A program made the position numbers and the translations under genes. Below, in pieces: positions 1 through 6,700 of a DNA stretch of 15,681 bases. Location: the NCBI GenBank assembly GCA_015485235.1, contig WFTX01000311.1:1-15681 (forward strand), in the 5' to 3' direction. Within the stretch, counting starts at the first letter, position 1, and each line of letters opens with the position of its first letter. Under the pieces are notes generated by a model. The model worked only from the letters and a program-made list of their open reading frames with translations. It was not told the DNA's origin and did not search any database. Origin of the DNA: Nitrospirota bacterium (lineage in GTDB: Bacteria > Nitrospirota > Thermodesulfovibrionia > Thermodesulfovibrionales > JdFR-85).

Positions 1-112
1 CATGGAGGTAGAGCTGATAACAGTGGTGGCGATGGAAGAGGGGCTGAGGTTTGCAATCAGGGAAGGTGGCCGGACGGTGGGAGCCGGTGTGGTCACCAAG
101 ATCATAGAGTAG
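1..112 (+). CDS. tuf: Elongation factor Tu, C-terminal end (partial)
   Basis: The open frame enters from the left edge and ends at TAG 110-112. The last 36 residues include MEEGLRFAIREGGRTVGAGV and end VVTKIIE, which is the typical C-terminus of EF-Tu domain 3. EF-Tu is the cytoplasmic GTPase that delivers aminoacyl-tRNA to the ribosome. Only this tail is visible, so the GTPase motifs cannot be checked. The position directly before rpmG, tRNA-Trp, secE and nusG is a very common bacterial arrangement and supports the call. Confidence 0.95.
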   Translation, partial: MEVELITVVAMEEGLRFAIREGGRTVGAGVVTKIIE

Positions 113-147
113 GAATAGGCCGGAGAGAACTTTAAGGAGAATATGCG

Positions 148-300
148 GTGAGAGATATAATACTGCTACAGTGTACAGAGTGCAAGAACAAGAATTATTC
201 CACGATGAAGAACAAGCGGAATACCCCTGACAAGCTCCAGTTGAAGAAGTACTGTAACAACTGCAGGCGGCATACTGTTCATAAAGAGACCAAGGCTTGA
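148..300 (+). CDS. rpmG: 50S ribosomal protein L33
   Basis: This 50-residue protein of the large ribosomal subunit starts VRDIILLQCTECKNKNYSTM and continues with KKYCNNCRRHTVHKETK. Two CxxC pairs (C9/C12 and C36/C39) form the zinc ribbon of the cysteine-containing (zinc-binding) L33 type. The start is GTG at 148: AAGGAGA at 134-140 is a good Shine-Dalgarno site seven bases upstream, and the nearby ATG at 143 runs into a stop after two codons. Size and sequence match the family. It lies 35 bases after tuf and just before tRNA-Trp, probably in the same transcript. Confidence 0.95.
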   Translation: MRDIILLQCTECKNKNYSTMKNKRNTPDKLQLKKYCNNCRRHTVHKETKA

Positions 301-343
301 GCGGTCCTGAGATCGTGGGGATTGAAGGGGAATGATTTTTTAC

Positions 344-419
344 AGGCCAGTAGCTCAATTGGTAGAGCACCGGACTCCAAATCCGGGGGTTGTGGGTTCG
401 AGACCTGCCTGGCCTGCCA
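344..419 (+). tRNA. trnW: tRNA-Trp (CCA anticodon)
   Basis: A full 76-nt cloverleaf is visible. The acceptor arms AGGCCAG (344-350) and CTGGCCT (409-415) pair perfectly. The D-arm contains the AGCTCAATTGGTAGAGC pattern. The anticodon stem is CCGGA/TCCGG with loop CTCCAAA, so the anticodon at 377-379 is CCA. The T-arm is GTGGG-TTCGAGA-CCTGC. The discriminator is G416 and the CCA end is genome-encoded at 417-419. A tRNA-Trp between rpmG and secE is a widespread bacterial arrangement. Confidence 0.97.
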
Positions 420-430
420 TGCTTATTCGT

Positions 431-459
431 GACCCTGGGGCAGGTACGGCTCCGGGGTC
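431..459 (+). other. Hairpin between tRNA-Trp and secE
   Basis: GACCCTGG (431-438) can pair with CCGGGGTC (452-459) with one G-U wobble, leaving a 13-nt loop. No T-run follows, so this is not a classical terminator. It may be a processing signal for release of the tRNA from the operon transcript, but that is only an inference from position. Confidence 0.35.
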
Positions 460-500
460 ATGATATGATCCTTTAATAAGAGGCAAAGGCGGAGAGAGAA

Positions 501-686
501 ATGCTCGAACGAATCAAGAATTTCTTCAGGGAAGTAAGGGCGGAGTACAAAAAGGTGGTTTTCCCGACCAAAGAGGAGCTTATCGGCTCTACCTGGGTCG
601 TTATCATCTCGAGTATAATCGTGGCGGTCTTCCTCGGCGTGGTTGACCTCATATTAACCAGGTTTGTCCAATACATTTTGAGGTAA
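501..686 (+). CDS. secE: Preprotein translocase subunit SecE
   Basis: This 61-residue protein is the short single-span form of SecE, the essential subunit that clamps SecY in the inner-membrane protein-export channel. The N-terminal amphipathic part contains the family signature around VRAEYKKVVFPTKEEL (residues 12-27). One membrane helix follows at about residues 30-52 (VVIISSIIVAVFLGVVDLIL). The ATG at 501 is preceded by the purine-rich GGCGGAGAGAG. nusG begins seven bases after the stop; secE-nusG pairing is nearly universal in bacteria. Confidence 0.97.
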   Translation: MLERIKNFFREVRAEYKKVVFPTKEELIGSTWVVIISSIIVAVFLGVVDLILTRFVQYILR

Positions 687-693
687 GGTAAAT

Positions 694-1218
694 ATGGCTA
701 AAAGCTGGTACGCAGTGCATACATATTCAGGCTTTGAGGAGAAGGTGAAGGCCTCGATAGAGGAACGGGCCAGAAAGAAGGGCCTGGCTGAGAAGATTGA
801 GAGGATACTTATCCCTACGGAGAAGGTGATAGAGCTCCGGGGAGGAAAGAAGCGGGAGGCTGACAAGAAGTTCTATCCAGGATACATCCTGGTGGAAATG
901 GAGCTTGACGACGAGACCTGGCATCTTGTGAGGAGCATCCCGAGGGTGACCGGCTTTGTGGGAGGGACAAGACCTGTTGCTCTTCCGGATGAAGAGGTGG
1001 ATGTCATTATCCAGCAGATAGAGAGGGCACCTCAGCAGCAGCCCAAGACCGAGTACGAGGAGGGCGAAAGCGTCCGGATAATAGACGGTCCCTTCACAAA
1101 CTTCGTCGGAGTGGTGGATGAGGTGGATATGGATCACGGAAGACTCAAGGTGATGGTCAGCATCTTCGGAAGACAGACTCCCGTGGAGCTGAATTTCTAT
1201 CAGGTGGAAAAGACATAA
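694..1218 (+). CDS. nusG: Transcription termination/antitermination factor NusG
   Basis: NusG binds the RNA polymerase clamp and stimulates elongation, couples polymerase to the ribosome and can assist Rho. The 174 residues have the usual two domains. The NGN domain (about 1-115) starts KSWYAVHTYSGFEEKVK and contains FYPGYILVEM and the VTGFVGG motif. The KOW domain follows (about 122-174) with GESVRIIDGPFTNFVGVVDEV and the FGRQTPVEL motif. Length is normal for the family. The start follows the secE stop after seven bases with a weak AGGTAA upstream, suggesting translational coupling. Confidence 0.97.
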   Translation: MAKSWYAVHTYSGFEEKVKASIEERARKKGLAEKIERILIPTEKVIELRGGKKREADKKFYPGYILVEMELDDETWHLVRSIPRVTGFVGGTRPVALPDEEVDVIIQQIERAPQQQPKTEYEEGESVRIIDGPFTNFVGVVDEVDMDHGRLKVMVSIFGRQTPVELNFYQVEKT

Positions 1219-1225
1219 ATACTGC

Positions 1226-1303
1226 AGGTTGAGGCCAAGGTTAAGGCTGAGGTTAGCTGGGTAGTGGCATGATCAACCTTGACCTTAACCTTAACCTTAA
1301 CCT
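1226..1303 (+). repeat. Inverted pair of degenerate AGGTTA/AACCTT hexamer arrays (long hairpin)
   Basis: The nusG-rplK gap holds a 29-nt arm at 1226-1254 built of imperfect AGGTTA-like hexamers, and a 29-nt arm at 1275-1303 built of AACCTT hexamers. They are separated by a 20-nt loop (1255-1274). As RNA, the arms can form 29 positions of stem with three mismatches (two of them adjacent) and three G-U wobbles. The stem ends about ten bases before the rplK Shine-Dalgarno site GAGGAGG at 1314-1320. No T-run follows. It could be an RNA control or processing element, or a dispersed repeat inserted in the operon; sequence alone does not decide. Confidence 0.7.
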
Positions 1304-1324
1304 AATTCTTTACGAGGAGGATAT

Positions 1325-1753
1325 ATGGCAAAGGAAGTCTTAGCCGAAGTCAGGCTTCAGATACCTGCAGGGAAGGCGTCCCCTGCACCACCCGTGGGAC
1401 CGGCCCTTGGTCCGCACGGGATAAACATAATGGATTTCTGTAAGCAGTTCAATGCCAAGACGGAGAAGATGGGTGATACGATCATCCCCGTTGTCCTGAC
1501 TGTTTACACGGACAGGTCATTCTCCTTTATAACCAAGACCCCTCCTGCTGCCGAGCTGATAAAGAAGGCCGCCGGGATCATCAAGGGGACTTCCGAGGCA
1601 GGCAAGGAGATGGTCGGCAAGATCACCCTTGACCAGGTGAGGGAGATAGCCCAGACCAAGATGCCGGATCTCAACGCCTATACCGTTGATGAGGCGATGA
1701 AGATAATCATTGGAACGGCCAGGAGTATGGGGGTCGAGGTCACGGAAGGTTGA
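1325..1753 (+). CDS. rplK: 50S ribosomal protein L11
   Basis: L11 binds 23S rRNA in the GTPase-associated centre at the base of the L7/L12 stalk. The 142 residues match the family length. The N-terminal domain carries the signature PPVGPALGPHGINIMDFCKQ (about residues 22-41), with the proline-rich thiopeptide-contact region. The C-terminal RNA-binding domain includes KEMVGKITLDQVREIAQTK and the closing GTARSMGVEV. The ATG is preceded by a very strong GAGGAGG site four bases upstream. It is followed by rplA after 56 bases, the classical L11 operon pair. Confidence 0.98.
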   Translation: MAKEVLAEVRLQIPAGKASPAPPVGPALGPHGINIMDFCKQFNAKTEKMGDTIIPVVLTVYTDRSFSFITKTPPAAELIKKAAGIIKGTSEAGKEMVGKITLDQVREIAQTKMPDLNAYTVDEAMKIIIGTARSMGVEVTEG

Positions 1754-1809
1754 CCTGCCACCGGTAAGACTGGAATTTCAAGGTTTAGTATAGATACTTA
1801 GGAGGTTTC

Positions 1810-2505
1810 ATGGGAAAGAAGATTGCGGAAGCCAAGGAAAAAGTGGAGAGGCTCAGGGACTATTCCCTTGAGGAGGCCATTGAGCTTCTAAAGAACCTCT
1901 CCTTTGCAAAATTTGATGAGACCCTTGAGATGGCCGTCAACCTGGGTGTAGACCCGAAGAAATCGGATCAGATGGTCCGGGGAACGGTGGTCCTGCCCCA
2001 TGGAACGGGGAAACCCGTAAAGGTCCTTGTCTTTGCAAAGGGTGAGAAGGAGAAGGAGGCCAGGGATGCCGGTGCCGATTATGTAGGTGGAGAGGAACTG
2101 GTGGAGAAGATCCAGGGAGGATGGCTGGATTTTGACAAGGCCGTGGCAACTCCGGACATGATGAGCGTTGTCGGTAAACTGGGTAAGATACTTGGCCCCA
2201 GGGGTATGATGCCCAACCCGAAGCTGGGGACGGTCACCTTTGATGTGGCAAAGGCGGTAAAGGAGATAAAGGCCGGCAAGGTCGATTTCAGGGTTGAAAA
2301 GGGCGGAATAGTCCATATGCCCGTGGGTAAGCTCTCCTTTGACAAGGAAAAGCTGGCTGATAATATAACGGCAGCCCTTGAGACGATCATCAGGGCAAAG
2401 CCTTCGGCTGCCAAGGGCAGGTATATAAAGCGTGTCACCCTTTCATCCACGATGGGACCGGGTGTCAGGGTGGATGTCTCCACCATATCGAAGAAGGCTG
2501 CATAG
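1810..2505 (+). CDS. rplA: 50S ribosomal protein L1
   Basis: L1 forms the mobile stalk near the ribosomal E site and in many bacteria also represses its own operon by binding the rplK leader. The 231 residues match the family length. The L1 signature GKLGKILGPRGMMPNPK lies near residues 123-139, followed by GTVTFDVAKAVKEIKAGKVD and a C-terminal STMGPGVRVDV. The start ATG follows TTAGGAGG with a short spacer. No obvious copy of an L1-binding helix was recognised upstream of rplK, so autoregulation here is only inferred from the family. Confidence 0.98.
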   Translation: MGKKIAEAKEKVERLRDYSLEEAIELLKNLSFAKFDETLEMAVNLGVDPKKSDQMVRGTVVLPHGTGKPVKVLVFAKGEKEKEARDAGADYVGGEELVEKIQGGWLDFDKAVATPDMMSVVGKLGKILGPRGMMPNPKLGTVTFDVAKAVKEIKAGKVDFRVEKGGIVHMPVGKLSFDKEKLADNITAALETIIRAKPSAAKGRYIKRVTLSSTMGPGVRVDVSTISKKAA

Positions 2506-2535
2506 AGATAACCGAGGGGCCTTGTCCCAAGGGAG

Positions 2536-2680
2536 CCCTCCTGTTTCTGCCGCTTTCACGGCAGGGAGGGAAGCAAATCGGTCAGAGACAGCAGGTCGGA
2601 AAGGGTAAATGGCGAGAGATTTCTGCCAGCCTGCCGAGACCGGGGTTGGTTTAGCGGTGTTCTGTCTCTGGGAAAGGAGG
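2536..2680 (+). ncRNA. L10-leader-like structured RNA upstream of rplJ
   Basis: The rplA-rplJ gap can fold strongly. A hairpin at 2536-2570 pairs CCCTCC with GGAGGG and CTGCCG with CGGCAG, with a 5-nt bulge on the 5' side. A perfect 9-bp long-range stem joins CAGAGACAG (2583-2591) with CTGTCTCTG (2662-2670). Inside it, GCAGG (2591-2595) can alternatively pair with CCTGC (2630-2634). The long stem ends two bases before the rplJ ribosome-binding site. In many bacteria the L10-L12 complex binds a leader in just this position to repress rplJL. I infer the same role; the exact L10-binding kink-turn was not demonstrated. Confidence 0.65.
2673..2680 (+). promoter_or_regulatory. Shine-Dalgarno site that points to a CTG start for rplJ
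   Basis: AAAGGAGG is an almost ideal ribosome-binding site and lies six bases before the CTG codon at 2687-2689. No ATG, GTG or TTG in the rplJ frame lies at usable distance. This site therefore decides the start, and it sits directly after the closing stem of the leader RNA. Confidence 0.75.
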
Positions 2681-2686
2681 TTAGCA

Positions 2687-3211
2687 CTGAAGACAAGAAA
2701 GGAAAAGGCTGAGGAGATGGAGCTTCTCCGGGAGAAGTTTCAGAGGGCCAAGGGCGTGGTCTTTACAGACTACAAGGGCCTGACGGTCCATGAGGTCTCC
2801 CAGATGAGGCGGAGTCTCCGGGAGGCGGAGATTGAGTACAGGGTGGTGAAGAACACCCTCGCAAGGATCGCCTCCAAAGATACTCCCCTGGAAGTGGCGG
2901 CGGAGTATTTTACAGGGCCCGTGGGCCTTGCCATCGGTTACGATGATCCCGTTATTGTTGCGAAAAAGGTTCTTGAATATGCAAAGGAGAACGAAAAGTT
3001 CGGGGTCAGGGCCGGGATGGTGGAAGGCCGGCTTGTGGATGTGGATGAGTTGAAGGCGGTTGCAAAACTCCCGCCCCGTGATGTCCAGCTTGCCATGCTT
3101 GCCGGAGCCTTTTCAGCACCCCTTACCAAGATGGCATCACTGCTTCAGGCGACGGTCCAGCAGCTAGGCTATGCCCTTAATGCCCTCAGGGCTAAAAAGG
3201 AAGAGGGATAG
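2687..3211 (+). CDS. rplJ: 50S ribosomal protein L10 (apparent CTG start)
   Basis: L10 anchors the L7/L12 dimers to the ribosome as the base of the GTPase-recruiting stalk. From CTG 2687 the product is 174 aa, the usual family size, beginning (M)KTRKEKAEEMELLREKFQRA and containing FTDYKGLTVHEV and EYRVVKNTLARIA. The C-terminus ends in the helix that binds L7/L12 dimers. An ATG at 2609 in the same frame would add 26 residues, but these are unlike L10, have no good ribosome-binding site and are encoded within the folded leader. ATG 2717 (residue 11) would remove conserved N-terminal residues and has purines immediately adjacent rather than spaced. CTG is therefore preferred. Confidence 0.93.
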   Translation: MKTRKEKAEEMELLREKFQRAKGVVFTDYKGLTVHEVSQMRRSLREAEIEYRVVKNTLARIASKDTPLEVAAEYFTGPVGLAIGYDDPVIVAKKVLEYAKENEKFGVRAGMVEGRLVDVDELKAVAKLPPRDVQLAMLAGAFSAPLTKMASLLQATVQQLGYALNALRAKKEEG

Positions 3212-3250
3212 AAAAATTCAAGAATAGATCAGTATAAAGGAGGTTTTTAA

Positions 3251-3643
3251 ATGGCTGAAATCACAAAGGAGCAGGTATTTGAGTTTTTTGACAAGATGAC
3301 CATACTGGAAATGTCCGAATTCATCAAGGAGTTCGAGGACCGCTATGGTGTACAGGCTGCTGCCCCTGTGGCGGTGGCGGCAGCCCCTGCAGCAGGTGCT
3401 GCCGGAGGTGGAGAGGAGGCAGCCGAAGAGAAGGTGAGTTTTGATGTCATCCTTTCAGCTGCAGGAGACAAGAAGATCCAGGTGATCAAGGCGGTCAGGG
3501 AGATAACCGGTCTTGGGCTGAAGGAGGCCAAGGCCCTGGTGGATGGTGCACCGAAGCCGGTGAAGGAAGGTGTCTCCAAGGAAGAGGCTGAGAGCATAAA
3601 GGCAAAACTTGAGGAGCAGGGAGCGACTGTGGAGGTCAAGTAG
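3251..3643 (+). CDS. rplL: 50S ribosomal protein L7/L12
   Basis: This 130-residue acidic stalk protein recruits translation GTPases. The N-terminal dimerisation domain is residues 1-35 (EITKEQVFEFFDKMTILEM). An Ala/Gly/Pro-rich hinge spans about 36-57. The C-terminal factor-binding domain contains EKVSFDVILSAAGDKKIQVI and REITGLGLKEAKALVDGAPK. AAAGGAGG at 3237-3244 lies six bases before the ATG. It follows rplJ after 39 bases, the normal L10-L12 pair; family members are translated in excess over L10. Confidence 0.98.
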   Translation: MAEITKEQVFEFFDKMTILEMSEFIKEFEDRYGVQAAAPVAVAAAPAAGAAGGGEEAAEEKVSFDVILSAAGDKKIQVIKAVREITGLGLKEAKALVDGAPKPVKEGVSKEEAESIKAKLEEQGATVEVK

Positions 3644-3661
3644 CAGTTTAAGGGAAGGACA

Positions 3662-3709
3662 AGGTCAGGACCGGGAGGCGGCAGTCCCGGCCCTGACTTC
3701 AAATTTTTT
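3662..3709 (+). terminator. Attenuator-like hairpin in the rplL-rpoB gap
   Basis: GTCAGG (3664-3669) pairs with CCTGAC (3692-3697) and CCGGGA (3671-3676) pairs with TCCCGG (3685-3690), across a single A-C mismatch and an 8-nt loop. Two further outer pairs are possible. A run of six T lies at 3704-3709, four to six bases after the stem. This is a weak terminator layout and fits partial attenuation between the ribosomal protein genes and rpoB, as known at the E. coli rplL-rpoB junction. It could also be an RNase III processing site. Confidence 0.55.
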
Positions 3710-3727
3710 AATCTTGAAAGGAGAACC

Positions 3728-6700
3728 ATGGCACAGGTTTTAAGAGAACGGAAAAATTTTGGAAAGGTTCCCCCGCTCCTTGATGTTCCCTACCTGATGG
3801 AGTTCCAGAAGAACTCCTACGAAAGATTCCTCCAGCAGACCGTTGAACCTTCAAAGAGAGAGGATATCGGCCTTCAGGCTGCCCTTAAGGGTGTATTTCC
3901 CATATCTGATTATAATGAAACTGCCACCATCGAGTTCATTGAATATCATATCGGCGAACCGAAACTTACCAATCGTGAATGTCTTGAAAAGGGTGTGACC
4001 TATGGCGCCCCCTTGAAGATAAAGGTCCGGCTCAACCTCTATGAATATGACCAGAACGACCGGAAGGTCCTGAAGGAGTCGAGGGAGCAGGATGTATATA
4101 TCGGTGAGATCCCCCTCATGACCGAGACGGGGACTTTTATCATAAACGGGACAGAAAGGGTGATTGTGAGCCAGTTGCACCGTTCACCGGGGATCTTCTT
4201 TGCCCCGGATAAGACGAAGACCCATGTGAGCGGCAGGCCACTATATACCTCCCGGGTGATCCCGGCGAGGGGATCATGGCTTGACTTCGAGTTCGATACA
4301 AAGGACCTCCTCTATGTGAGGATAGACAGGAGGAGAAAGATTCCCGCAACGATCGTCCTGAAGGCCCTGGGCTATTCCAACGAAGAGCTGTTGAGGATAT
4401 TCTATCCCTCCGAGACGGTATACCTGAAGGGGAAGGAGTTCATGCGGCCCGTTTCAGACGTTCTGATCGGGAGCAAGATCAGGTCCGAGATACTCCATCC
4501 TGAAACAGGCGAGGTGATCGTCAGGGAAGGTGGCAAGATCTCAAAGGCCGCCTACCGGAAACTGACCAATGCCGGAATCAAGGAGATCCCCATCACCTGG
4601 GATGAGATAATCGGGAGGGTGACCCTTAAGGATGTTGTTGATCCTGATACGGGTGAGATAATCCTCGAGAGTAATGAGCAGATAACCGAGGAGGTGCTCG
4701 AGAAGATAAGGGCACTCGGGATCGACTCGCTGGAACTCCTGTTCATTGATAATGTCAGGTTTCTTCCCTCTCTCAGGGATACGCTGATGACTGACAAGGT
4801 AGGCAGCAGGGAAGAGGCCCTTATTGAGATATACAAGAAACTCAGGCCCGGCGAGCCCTCCACCCTCGAGGCTGCCGAGGAGCTCTTTCATGGCCTGTTC
4901 TTTGATTCGAAACGGTATGATCTCTCCCCGGTAGGTCGGCTGAAGATCAACAAGAAACTGGGGCTCGATATCCCCCTTGAGACGAGGGTGCTCACAGACA
5001 AGGACATAATCGAGATGGTCCGGTATCTCCTGATGCTCAGGACCGGCCGTGGTGAGGTTGACGACATAGACCATCTGGGTAACAGGAGGATAAGAGGGGT
5101 CGGTGAGCTCCTTGAGAACCAGTTCAGGATAGGTCTGATGCGGATGGAGAGGGCGATGAAGGAGAAGATGACCCTGACCGAGCTTGATGAGGCGATGCCC
5201 CATGACATCATCAACGCCAAACCTGTCATGGCCGCGGTAAAGGAGTTCTTCGGCTCCAGCCAGCTCAGCCAGTTCATGGATCAGACCAACCCGCTTTCAG
5301 AGATCACCCATAAGAGGAGACTGAGCGCTCTCGGCCCCGGTGGCCTTACCAGGGAGAGGGCAGGATTCGAGGTCAGGGACGTCCATCCCACCCATTACGG
5401 GAGGATCTGTCCTATCGAGACCCCTGAAGGTCCGAACATAGGACTGATAACCTCTCTCGCCACCTATGCAAGGGTGAACGAGTATGGTTTCATAGAGGTG
5501 CCCTACAGGAAGGTGAAGAACGGGAGGGTTACAGAGGAGATAGAGTACCTCACTGCGATTGATGGTGAACTCCATGTAATAGCCGAAGCCACCACACCCG
5601 TTGACAAGCGGGGAAGGCTGATAGGCGATACCGTCCCTGCCCGGCTTGGCGGGGACTTCAAGATGGTCCCGCCCGAGGAGGTGGAGTACATGGACGTCTC
5701 ACCAAAGCAGATCGTAGGTGTCTCGGCCAGCCTGATCCCCTTCCTGGAAAACGACGATGCCAACAGGGCCCTCATGGGTTCCAACATGCAGAGGCAGGCG
5801 GTACCGCTTCTGGTGCCCGAGGCCCCGGTGGTCGGTACAGGTATGGAGGCGGTTGCTGCAAGGGACTCGGGAGTTGTAGTGATCGCAAAGCGGAACGGTA
5901 TTGTTGAGAAGGCCGATGCCGACAGGATCGTGGTGAGGGTGACAGAGAGAGGCGGGGGGGTGGACATATACAACCTCGTTAAGTTCAGCCGTTCGAACCA
6001 GGGGACCTGTTTCAACCAGAAACTCCTGGTCAAGACGGGTGACAGGGTGAAGAAGGGTGACATCCTCGCCGACGGGCCGAGCACGGACCTCGGGGAACTT
6101 GCCCTGGGAAAGAACGTCCTGGTCGCCTTCATGCCCTGGGGAGGGTACAACTTTGAGGATGCAATTCTGATCAGCGAGAGACTGGTAAAGGAGGATGTCT
6201 ATACATCCATACATATAGAGGAGTTTGAGGTTGAGGCGAGAGAGACAAAGTTAGGGCCTGAGGAGATCACCCGGGATATCCCGAATGTGGGAGAAGAGGC
6301 CCTCAAGGATCTTGATGAGAGCGGGATAGTCAGGATAGGGGCAGAGGTCCAGCCCGGTGACATCCTGGTCGGGAAGATCACCCCCAAGGGAGAGTCCCAG
6401 CTTACACCAGAGGAGAAACTACTGAGGGCGATCTTCGGTGAGAAGGCAGAGGACGTCAAGGACTCATCCCTGAGGGTTCCGCCGGGGATTGAGGGGACCA
6501 TCGTGGACGTGAAGGTCTTTGCAAGAAAGGGGACCGAGAAGAGTGAGCGTGAAAAGAACATAGAAGAAGACGAGATCCGGCGCCTTCAGGAGGATCTGGA
6601 GGAGCAGGTGCGGATATACAGTGAAGAGGCCTACTCCAAGGTCAGGGAACTGCTTCTTGGGCAGGCGGCAGCTGAAGACGTGAAGGTACCGAGGATAAAG

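Noticed and set aside
2609..2686. N-terminal extension of L10 from ATG 2609
   Set aside because: Residues do not resemble L10, the ATG has no suitable Shine-Dalgarno site, and the DNA encodes the leader structure instead.
4541..5203. 220-residue open frame on the minus strand inside rpoB
   Set aside because: It is antisense to a fully conserved part of RpoB; its sequence shows no domain and follows from codon bias of the sense gene.
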